Source of the DNA: Candidatus Nanopelagicaceae bacterium | Lineage (GTDB): Bacteria > Actinomycetota > Actinomycetes > Nanopelagicales > Nanopelagicaceae | Direction: 5' to 3' | NCBI GenBank assembly: GCA_023260175.1 | Contig: JALQWD010000002.1 | Coordinates: forward strand, 1 to 7,628 | Length of the DNA stretch: 7,628 bases | Part shown: positions 1 to 6,009 of the stretch, piece by piece | Layout of the letters: every line of letters begins with the position of its first letter | Position numbering within the stretch: position 1 is the stretch's first letter | The notes under the pieces: generated by a model | Databases searched by the model: none | The model's input: only the letters and a program-made list of their open reading frames with translations | Told to the model about the DNA's origin: nothing | Made by a program: the position numbers and the translations under genes

Positions 1-134
1 GTTGGGCAAGCAGTGTGAGTTAACTTTGGTTGCTGACATTGTGGGCAATTAGCTAAAGAGGCAGCAGTGGTTTTCCATTGGCTACGACGTGAACGTGTCT
101 TTGAACGCGACATCTTTCGCTTTGGTACTGGCAC
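1..134 (-). CDS. rpmF: Large ribosomal subunit protein L32 (bL32), partial, C-terminus cut by window edge
   Basis: The first 44 codons are present and the rest lies beyond base 1. bL32 is a small protein of the large ribosomal subunit. The translation begins (V/M)PVPKRKMSRSKTRSRRSQ, which matches the highly conserved basic bL32 N-terminus. A zinc-ribbon half follows with C30-P-Q-C33, then C43; the fourth ligand would lie past the edge. Keeping these cysteines marks the zinc-binding form rather than the cysteine-free paralogue that some actinobacteria also carry. The start is GTG at 134-132, chosen because the conserved VPKRK motif follows at once and an AAGGAG Shine-Dalgarno lies 7 bp upstream. 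The gene follows yceD (DUF177), its usual partner in many bacteria, after a 78-bp gap that may hold its own promoter. Identity is very secure; only the C-terminus is unseen. Confidence 0.95.
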   Translation of the reverse strand, partial: MPVPKRKMSRSKTRSRRSQWKTTAASLANCPQCQQPKLTHTACP

Positions 135-141
135 TTCTCAA

Positions 142-147
142 CTCCTT
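142..147 (-). promoter_or_regulatory. Ribosome binding site of rpmF
   Basis: AAGGAG on the minus strand lies 7 bases before the GTG start of rpmF. It is the best Shine-Dalgarno match in the window and supports the GTG start, as expected for a highly translated ribosomal protein gene. Confidence 0.8.
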
Positions 148-177
148 GTTAAAACGCCAATTTTCGGCGCGGAGAGA

Positions 178-206
178 ATTATCGCCTAAGAGTGGCAATT
201 AGTGAA
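178..206 (-). promoter_or_regulatory. Candidate sigma70-type promoter for rpmF
   Basis: On the minus strand, TTCACT (206-201, four of six matches to TTGACA) is followed by exactly 17 bases and then GATAAT (183-178, five of six matches to TATAAT). It lies in the 78-bp gap between yceD and rpmF, the longest gap in the window. Initiation near base 171 would give a leader of roughly 35-40 bases containing the AAGGAG site. A private promoter would let L32 be made in excess of the upstream operon proteins. The hexamers were found by eye and short matches occur by chance in AT-leaning DNA. Confidence 0.35.
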
Positions 207-212
207 ATCGGG

Positions 213-752
213 TTATTTCTCATCTAAAGGAGGCTCAAGGAGCCCCTTTAATCCAGACCAGCGGGCATCGATCTGCTCGTGGGCATGCTCATCTGGAAGC
301 TCGCTCCACTTCTGGCCGCAATTCGGGCAGAGCCCCTGGCAATCTTCATCACATACTGGATTGATAGGTAGCGAAAGCACAATCGCATCACGAATAGGCG
401 CTTCCAAGTCCATCACATCGCCATCCATTAAAAGTTGATCCTCTTCGAGTTCGTCAGGATCTTCGGTGTTGGCCTTATATGAATAGAGCTCTTGGAAATT
501 TCGCTCAAGCTCTAGCTCAATTGGTTCAAGGCATCTAATGCACTCGCCCTTTGCAATAACGGTGAAATCACCAGTTGCCAAGATTCCTTCGGCAACAGAT
601 TCCAAGCGCAACTCTAAATTTAATACACCCGCTGGAACTGCAATGACATCGATACCTATAGGTTTTTCAAGATCAATTGCAAGGTGATACTCCTTCATCT
701 CGCCGGCGCGACGCGGCAGATCATGAGTATTAAGAAGAAAAGCTTTAGGCAT
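213..752 (-). CDS. yceD: DUF177 family protein YceD, linked to 23S rRNA/ribosome assembly
   Basis: This 179-residue protein is of the DUF177 (YceD) family, which is conserved next to rpmF and implicated in 23S rRNA maturation in plants and bacteria; its exact biochemical role is unsettled. An early FLLNTHDLPRRAGEM segment (residues 5-19) resembles the start of actinobacterial members. The core has a GECIRC pair (C71, C74). A C-terminal block, NPVCDEDCQGLCPNCG (131-146), carries C134, C138, C142 and C145. This cysteine set could bind a metal. An acidic linker (about 95-112) joins the two halves. The ATG start at 752 gives the expected N-terminus; a start at M19 would lose the conserved THDL segment. 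The Shine-Dalgarno is weak, but the upstream stop codon is only 15 bp away, so coupled translation is plausible. The family call is firm and the function is by family only. Confidence 0.9.
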   Translation of the reverse strand: MPKAFLLNTHDLPRRAGEMKEYHLAIDLEKPIGIDVIAVPAGVLNLELRLESVAEGILATGDFTVIAKGECIRCLEPIELELERNFQELYSYKANTEDPDELEEDQLLMDGDVMDLEAPIRDAIVLSLPINPVCDEDCQGLCPNCGQKWSELPDEHAHEQIDARWSGLKGLLEPPLDEK

Positions 753-767
753 GTTAACTACTCAGGA

Positions 768-1247
768 TTACTTATCAGAGAGTTGCGATAAAACATCTTT
801 ATCTGTTGAACCCGCAAGGCGCTCGCGACCGCGTGTAATTGCCTCTTGAGTTTTATTTAAAATTACTTCAAGAGTAGCAAGTCGTGAATCGATATATTCT
901 TCGATTTCTTGACGTTGATCTGCAGCTTCTTGGCGTGCTTGAGCCAAAATATTCTTCGCCTCTTCGCGAGCTTGCTGCATGATTGCAGTCTGTTCGATTA
1001 GCTGCGCTGCTTCTTCTCTTGCCATTGCAACCATCTGCTCTGCCTGAAGACGACCTTCATCAATAACCTTGTCGCGATTTGCCACGATTGATTCTGCTTT
1101 CGCAAAAGAATCTGGCATTGCAGCTTTGGCTTCATCTAGAACGCCAAGCATCTCACCGCGGTGAACTACGCAAGAAGCAGAAAGTGGAACGCCACGAGCC
1201 TCTTCGACCATCTTGATCGCCGAAGTTAATTTCTCAATTGCTTCCAT
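768..1247 (-). CDS. DivIVA-like coiled-coil protein, probable SepIVA-type septation factor
   Basis: This is a 159-residue, largely helical protein with no membrane segment. After a short N-terminal helix comes a conserved-looking PLSASCVVHRGEMLGVLDE segment (21-39). It resembles the N-terminal DivIVA-like motif of the actinobacterial protein encoded between coaD and the DUF177 gene, called SepIVA in Mycobacterium and needed there for septation. Residues about 47-145 are rich in Ala, Glu, Gln and Arg with heptad-like spacing (for example REEAAQLIEQ and AREEAKNILAQAR), typical of a long coiled coil; the tail is polar. The presumed role is a cytoplasmic scaffold at the septum or growing pole. 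The ATG at 1247 is preceded by a weak CAGGT site 6 bp upstream. It sits 17 bp after coaD and 15 bp before yceD. Identification rests on synteny, length and the N-terminal motif; the coiled coil alone would be unspecific. Confidence 0.72.
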   Translation of the reverse strand: MEAIEKLTSAIKMVEEARGVPLSASCVVHRGEMLGVLDEAKAAMPDSFAKAESIVANRDKVIDEGRLQAEQMVAMAREEAAQLIEQTAIMQQAREEAKNILAQARQEAADQRQEIEEYIDSRLATLEVILNKTQEAITRGRERLAGSTDKDVLSQLSDK

Positions 1248-1264
1248 GTTGAACCTGCAACTTT

Positions 1265-1735
1265 CTACGAGAGTTTCTTGACAAGCGCAGCTTGCACTGA
1301 AGGAGGGACCATCTTTGAGATATCACCATTGTATTTGGCAAGCTCTTTCACTAACGAAGATGAGAGGAATGAATGCGCTGGATCTGTGGCCATAAACATA
1401 GTATCCACGCCTGCCTGCAGATTCACCTGAGCCTGCTGCAATTCATAATCAAAGTCAGAGACCGCACGTAAACCTTTAGTAATCACATCAATCTTGTTCT
1501 GCTTGCAATATTCAACGGTCAATCCACTCCATGAATCAACTTTGATATTTGGCAAATCTTTTGTGGTCTCTTTGATCATTTCAATTCGCTCTTCAACAGT
1601 GAAGAGACTTTGCTTAGTGCTATTAATAAAGACCGCTACTACCACTTCGTCGAAGTGTGCGCTGGCGCGCTTGATGATATCCAAGTGACCATATGTCACT
1701 GGATCGAATGATCCTGGGCAGACCGCGCGTCTCAT
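1265..1735 (-). CDS. coaD: Phosphopantetheine adenylyltransferase (PPAT)
   Basis: CoaD transfers AMP from ATP to 4'-phosphopantetheine, giving dephospho-CoA and pyrophosphate, the penultimate step of CoA synthesis in the cytoplasm. The 156-residue length is typical. It opens with PGSFDPVTYGHLDII (7-21), containing the nucleotidyltransferase (T/H)xGH motif as TYGH (14-17). TKGLRAVSDFDYE (86-98) matches the family's (R/K)GLRxxxDFxYE signature; Lys in place of Arg before GLR is also seen in mycobacteria. SSSLVKELA (125-133) is the C-terminal ISSTxVRE-type nucleotide-binding motif. All key residues appear intact. The ATG at 1735 lies 9 bp after the rsmD stop with no strong Shine-Dalgarno, so translation probably depends on coupling to rsmD. 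The rsmD-coaD pair is very common in bacteria. Confidence 0.97.
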   Translation of the reverse strand: MRRAVCPGSFDPVTYGHLDIIKRASAHFDEVVVAVFINSTKQSLFTVEERIEMIKETTKDLPNIKVDSWSGLTVEYCKQNKIDVITKGLRAVSDFDYELQQAQVNLQAGVDTMFMATDPAHSFLSSSLVKELAKYNGDISKMVPPSVQAALVKKLS

Positions 1736-1744
1736 GGGTAAAGA

Positions 1745-2308
1745 TTAACCCATCTCTCCGTAGTAGAGCGTTGCTACTCCGTATTCTTTGGTGCGAAGCT
1801 CCTTTAACGGCGCTGGCCACTTTATATATGAGCCTTTTGTGGCGCGCTCTATCACGATCACTCCGCCGCTTCTAATAAATTTATTTTCCATAATTGAATC
1901 AAGTATTTCATGTACTGCTTGGTCGCTAAATTCATAAGGCGGATCAATAAAGATAATGTCGTATTGATTGGAAACGTTAGATAAAAATTTCTGTGCGCTC
2001 ATCGCGTATAAATGAAATTTACCTTCAGGTTTTGCCTTCTCTAAAATCTCTTGATTTGCACGAATCGTCTTTGCGGCGGATTCATCTTTTTCTACCGCAT
2101 GAACTAGCGCGGCTCCTCTTGATAATGCTTCTAGTCCAACTGCGCCGGAGCCTGCAAATAAATCTAAGAATTTTAGATTCTCAAATTCTCCAAATTCAGA
2201 TAGGAGCGTTGAGAAGAGCGCTTCGCGAGCACGATCAGAAGTTGGCCTAGTAGCACCTGCAACCGTGGCCAGGTTTCTACCCTTTGCCACTCCTGCAATA
2301 ATTCGCAT
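1745..2308 (-). CDS. rsmD: 16S rRNA (guanine(966)-N(2))-methyltransferase
   Basis: RsmD methylates N2 of G966 of 16S rRNA using S-adenosylmethionine during small-subunit assembly. The 187-residue protein opens with MRIIAGVAKGRNL and RPTSDRAREALFS (21-33), both hallmarks of the RsmD family. The SAM-binding Rossmann motif I is DLFAGSGAVGLEALSRGA (49-66), and the catalytic N6/N2-methylase motif IV is IDPPY (121-125). Length and motifs look complete. The ATG at 2308 is 3 bp beyond the recG stop. An AAGGG site 7 bp upstream is made by the last two recG codons, so the genes are probably translationally coupled. Confidence 0.96.
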   Translation of the reverse strand: MRIIAGVAKGRNLATVAGATRPTSDRAREALFSTLLSEFGEFENLKFLDLFAGSGAVGLEALSRGAALVHAVEKDESAAKTIRANQEILEKAKPEGKFHLYAMSAQKFLSNVSNQYDIIFIDPPYEFSDQAVHEILDSIMENKFIRSGGVIVIERATKGSYIKWPAPLKELRTKEYGVATLYYGEMG

Positions 2309-2311
2309 TGA

Positions 2312-4474
2312 TCAACCCTTGTCTAGATATTCAACTTCACGTTCTGCTAGAAGTTTCTTAATTTCGCGCTCAAGGGTAGAGGTTAAACCTTGATCTAAGG
2401 TAATTTCCGCCGCTTTGCGCGCGGCAATGATTATCTCTTCGTCGCGTAAGACTCTTAATAGTTTTAAATGTGAACGTGAGCCACTCTGCGAGACACCTAA
2501 TACATCTCCCTCACGTCTTTGTTCAAGATCGATTCTTGCTAATTCAAATCCATCCAAGGTATTTGCAACTGCAGACAACCTCTCATTGGCTAAAGAATCT
2601 TCTGGAACTTTTGTAACCAGTAAACATAAGCCAGGTGCCTCTCCTCGGCCTACGCGACCACGTAATTGGTGTAGCTGGGATATACCAAATCGATCAGCAT
2701 CCATAATTACCATCACCGTTGCGTTAGGAACATCGACGCCAACTTCAATTACTGTTGTTGAGACAAGTACGTCCAGCTTTCGATCAGAGAAAGCTTGCAT
2801 GGTTGCTTCTTTCTCATCTGCGCTCAACTTTCCATGTAGCTCGGCAATTCTTAAACCTTTAAGAGCACCAGTTGCTAATTGCGGGGCAAGTTCGGTTACG
2901 GCAACGCTCTCTTTGCTCTCTGTTCCAAAGAGAAAATCCATATCCGCATCTTCAGATGTGCCTGCACTTATGCGAGGAGCGACCACATAAGCCTGATGCC
3001 CCTCAGCAACCTCTTCCTTAATTCTCTGCCATGCGCGATCCAAGTAGGCCGGTTTTGAGAGCGCATTAACCAGGTGCGTAGTTATAGGTGTGCGTCCAAG
3101 TGGTAATTCACTTAAAGTTGAAATATCTAAATCGCCAAAGACGGTGATTGCAACAGTTCTTGGAATTGGGGTTGCAGTCATTACTAACAAATGTGGTGGA
3201 GTTTCTGCCTTAGCGCGTAGCGCATCTCTCTGTTCCACGCCAAAACGATGTTGTTCGTCAACTATTACTAAACCTAAATCTCTAAAGCCAACAGCATCAG
3301 ATAGCAAAGCGTGCGTTCCAACTAGAAGATCAATTTCACCGCTCTTAGCTCGAGCTTGAACCTCTCGCTTCTCTCCCGCGCTCATAGAGCCCGTCAATAG
3401 CGCAATTTCAATTGCCTCATCCGGCGCTCCAAGTTCTCCCTTGGTTGCAAGCGCACCTAATTGCTTCTTGATTGTTCGGTAATGCTGCTGCGCCAAAACT
3501 TCAGTAGGAGCAAGAAGGGCAACCTGCGCATTCGCATCGATAACATTTAGGGCAGCTCTCAACGCGACGATTGTTTTACCGGAACCAACTTCTCCTTGAA
3601 GCAATCTATGCATTGGATGATCTGATGAAAGATCTTTGAAAATATCTATTGAAACTTCAACCTGCCCTGGGGTCAAATTAAAAGGCAGGGTCTTATCGAA
3701 CTGCACCAAAACTCCGTCACTCTTTGGAATACGCGCGGTGGTATGCACTTTTGATAATTCACGTTTCTGTTGCAACATGGTTAGTTGAAGCAAATAGGCT
3801 TCATCGAAAGTTAAGCGCGCCTTTGCTAGTTCTGCCAATTTAATATCAGTTGGTCGATGAACTTCTTGATATGCGTCAAATAGATCTGGATAGCCATGCT
3901 CTTTCTTAATTGAATCTGGTAAGAAATCATCTATTTGATCTAAAGAATCTAAAACAATCTCCAGCGCCTTTGCGATTTTCCATGATGCAAACTTTCCAGT
4001 CGCCGGATAAATTGGCAGATACTTATCAGCGAATGCGCCGATAGCATCTTCGATATCGCTATCGCCTGGTAACCACTCTAATTCTGGGTGCGCTAATTGG
4101 CGCATACCTTTGAAGTTGCCTATTTTTCCAGCGAAGAGACCTTGGCGACCAATGCGCATCTCCTTCTCGCGCCAAGCTTGGTTAAAGAAAGTCAAAGACA
4201 TTTTTTCGCGGTTGTTATCTTCGATTATTACTTCAACGATTACCTGCTTGCGGTTGGCCATTCGGCGACTTTTTACAGCATGAACTTTGGCCAGAACTGT
4301 CGCCTCTTCACCTTCGCGCAATTCGGCAATATTGGTGAGCTCGCCTCGTTTTACATACCTTCGTGGATAGTGATGCAGAAAATCACCGACACTCTTATAT
4401 CCAAGCTCGGCGAGAACAACTTTGGCTGTGCGATCGCCGATCACATCTACCAATTTGGTCTCTAAATTAGCCAC
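2312..4474 (-). CDS. recG: ATP-dependent DNA helicase RecG
   Basis: RecG is a superfamily 2 double-strand DNA translocase that reverses stalled forks and processes branched recombination intermediates. The 720-residue protein is of normal length for an actinobacterial RecG. The N-terminal part (about 1-135) includes an OB-fold wedge region. Helicase motifs follow: LLQGEVGSGKT (291-301, Walker A), VDEQHRFG (405-412, DEQH box), MTATPIPRT (432-440, motif III), STTVIEVGVDVPNA (572-585, motif V) and QLHQLRGRVGRGE (600-612, motif VI). The C-terminal DVLGVSQSGSRS segment (657-668) corresponds to the TRG region. The start is GTG at 4474, with a weak AGAAG site upstream; the same frame has a stop codon about 30 bases further up and no ATG, GTG or TTG between. 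It begins 17 bp after cydC with no evident terminator between them. Confidence 0.97.
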   Translation of the reverse strand: MANLETKLVDVIGDRTAKVVLAELGYKSVGDFLHHYPRRYVKRGELTNIAELREGEEATVLAKVHAVKSRRMANRKQVIVEVIIEDNNREKMSLTFFNQAWREKEMRIGRQGLFAGKIGNFKGMRQLAHPELEWLPGDSDIEDAIGAFADKYLPIYPATGKFASWKIAKALEIVLDSLDQIDDFLPDSIKKEHGYPDLFDAYQEVHRPTDIKLAELAKARLTFDEAYLLQLTMLQQKRELSKVHTTARIPKSDGVLVQFDKTLPFNLTPGQVEVSIDIFKDLSSDHPMHRLLQGEVGSGKTIVALRAALNVIDANAQVALLAPTEVLAQQHYRTIKKQLGALATKGELGAPDEAIEIALLTGSMSAGEKREVQARAKSGEIDLLVGTHALLSDAVGFRDLGLVIVDEQHRFGVEQRDALRAKAETPPHLLVMTATPIPRTVAITVFGDLDISTLSELPLGRTPITTHLVNALSKPAYLDRAWQRIKEEVAEGHQAYVVAPRISAGTSEDADMDFLFGTESKESVAVTELAPQLATGALKGLRIAELHGKLSADEKEATMQAFSDRKLDVLVSTTVIEVGVDVPNATVMVIMDADRFGISQLHQLRGRVGRGEAPGLCLLVTKVPEDSLANERLSAVANTLDGFELARIDLEQRREGDVLGVSQSGSRSHLKLLRVLRDEEIIIAARKAAEITLDQGLTSTLEREIKKLLAEREVEYLDKG

Positions 4475-4491
4475 GGCTAATCTTCTAATGC

Positions 4492-6009
4492 TTAGGCATT
4501 TAAATTAAGTTGCGGCACACCGCTCCAGCCTGAGTGAGTGATAACTAATAAGGCGCGATCGCGATATTTATCCAAAATTCTCGAAGTAATGCGCTCTGCC
4601 AAATCTGGATCCAAATGCTCTGTTGGTTCGTCCAGAATTAATAGAGGCGCTTTACTTAATAGCGCTCTTGCTAAAATTACTCTCTTCGCCTCGCCGCCTG
4701 AAAGGCCGCGGCCAAATTCGCCAATAACCGTATCTAATCCTTCAGGCAAATCCGATACCAACTCTTCAAGTTCAAGAAGTTTTATTACTTCGTCAAATTC
4801 TTCAGCGCCAGAGATTCTTAAATTCTCACGGAGTGATGTATTAAAAATATGTCCATTTTGAAGTGCGCCAGTAACTAATTCTGAGAGATTGGCAATCTGG
4901 CTCACTTCGACTCCACTAATCGACAGAGAACCTGAGTATCTGACTAAATTTAAAATTCCCATAGCGCTGGTAGTTTTTCCGGTTCCGCTTGCGCCACGTA
5001 AAACTAGAACCTCTCCTCGTGCAATTTGGAAATCTAGTGGCTTGATTATTGGACTTTCCCAATATGCGCTGTAGCCCCTAGCGATTAGAGATTTAAATTC
5101 GACATTCTGCTTTGGTTCTTCCTTGACCTCAGGCAACGCGGCTAAATTTTCTTTAGCTAACTGCAATTTTCCGCTTGTAAATAAATTTGGGTACCAAGCC
5201 AATGTAGCTTCAAATCCAGTTAGCGCTAAGAAGACCAGCATCGCCACTTGTACGGGTGGCAGAGAATGGCTATTTGCAAAGTAGAAAGTTTCAATTAGCG
5301 CGCCAGCTAAAAGTAGATTAATCCCAATCTGATACTTCCTTATGACCGACAAGAGCCCTTTCTCGGTCTGCTTAATCTCTTTCTCTAACCTTCTAGAGTT
5401 AGCAATAACTTCATCAATATAGCCATAGAGCTCTGCTTCGAGCGCCCCATGAACGCTTGCACGAACTTGATCGGCATAGACACTTTCTTGGTTCTCTAAA
5501 TTGCGAGCAATCGGACGCATCTCTTTAACAGCTAACTGCGGAATTAAGAGCGCAAGCAAGAGGGTAAGCGCAAGCCAAATTAAACCTAAACCTGGTTGTA
5601 GCCAAAAGGCTAAACCAGTTGCAGCGCATAGCGAGATCAAAGAAGCTGCACCAGGAAGAGTGACACGTAATTCATATTCTTGTGCGCGTTCGACATCGTC
5701 AACAACTTGCTTGATTAATCGGCCACTGCTGCCCGCGATTAGAACTTGAGCAGGATTACTAATTATCTTGCGGTAGAGATCGCTGCGCAATTTAGCAAGC
5801 TTTGCAAAAACTGATTTGTGGCTAATTATGCGTTCTAAATATCTGGTTACCGCTCTGCCAATTCCAAAGAATCGGACCATAACAACTGCAACGCTAAGAG
5901 TCAGCACTGGTGGCATAAATGAAGCCATCGTAATTAACCAACCGCTAGTTACATTTAAACCTACGCCAGCTATATATGAAAACGAAGAGAGCAGATATGC
6001 AAGAATCAT
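4492..6009 (-). CDS. cydC: CydC, subunit of the CydDC thiol/heme-linked ABC exporter for cytochrome bd assembly
   Basis: CydC pairs with CydD in an inner-membrane ABC transporter required to assemble cytochrome bd; proposed substrates are cysteine, glutathione and heme-related cargo. The 505-residue protein has about six hydrophobic segments (roughly 2-27, 33-50, 119-138, 142-160, 228-247, 253-270). A complete nucleotide-binding domain follows: Walker A GASGTGKTT (339-347), Q-loop Q384, signature LSGGE (436-440), Walker B LLILDEP (456-462) and H-loop H492. LSGGE rather than LSGGQ is common in CydC. The ATG overlaps the cydD stop as ATGA, with AAGGA 7 bp upstream. An in-frame stop seven codons upstream excludes an earlier start, so the first membrane helix begins almost at residue 1, leaving a shorter N-terminus than usual. 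The cydC assignment rests on order after cydB and cydD and on the LSGGE motif. Confidence 0.92.
   Translation of the reverse strand: MILAYLLSSFSYIAGVGLNVTSGWLITMASFMPPVLTLSVAVVMVRFFGIGRAVTRYLERIISHKSVFAKLAKLRSDLYRKIISNPAQVLIAGSSGRLIKQVVDDVERAQEYELRVTLPGAASLISLCAATGLAFWLQPGLGLIWLALTLLLALLIPQLAVKEMRPIARNLENQESVYADQVRASVHGALEAELYGYIDEVIANSRRLEKEIKQTEKGLLSVIRKYQIGINLLLAGALIETFYFANSHSLPPVQVAMLVFLALTGFEATLAWYPNLFTSGKLQLAKENLAALPEVKEEPKQNVEFKSLIARGYSAYWESPIIKPLDFQIARGEVLVLRGASGTGKTTSAMGILNLVRYSGSLSISGVEVSQIANLSELVTGALQNGHIFNTSLRENLRISGAEEFDEVIKLLELEELVSDLPEGLDTVIGEFGRGLSGGEAKRVILARALLSKAPLLILDEPTEHLDPDLAERITSRILDKYRDRALLVITHSGWSGVPQLNLNA
6006..6009 (-). promoter_or_regulatory. ATGA stop/start overlap coupling cydD to cydC
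   Basis: The cydD stop TGA and cydC start ATG share bases in the minus-strand tetranucleotide ATGA. This arrangement usually lets terminating ribosomes restart on the next gene and fits equal production of two heterodimer halves. Confidence 0.85.

Noticed and set aside
151..169. Possible intrinsic terminator between yceD and rpmF
   Set aside because: The stem is only 4 bp plus a G-T and an A-T pair with a 3-base loop, followed by four T. It is too weak to call and lies downstream of the candidate rpmF promoter.
2415..2990. A long open frame on the plus strand (191 codons) and several shorter plus-strand frames
   Set aside because: They lie wholly opposite well-supported minus-strand genes (recG here), have low-complexity Ser/Thr-rich translations without family motifs, and lack convincing ribosome binding sites.
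3661..3689. CCTGCC/GGCAGG inverted repeat within recG
   Set aside because: A 6-bp stem around a 17-base loop inside coding sequence is expected by chance, and no T-tract follows.
4487..4500. AATGC/GCATT inverted repeat at the cydC stop codon
   Set aside because: The stem is 5 bp and AT-leaning, with no T-run after it on the transcript; it is too weak for a terminator between cydC and recG.
4704..4713. GGCCGCGGCC perfect palindrome
   Set aside because: It encodes the Gly-Arg-Gly just before the CydC LSGGE signature; there is no second copy or other sign of a regulatory site.
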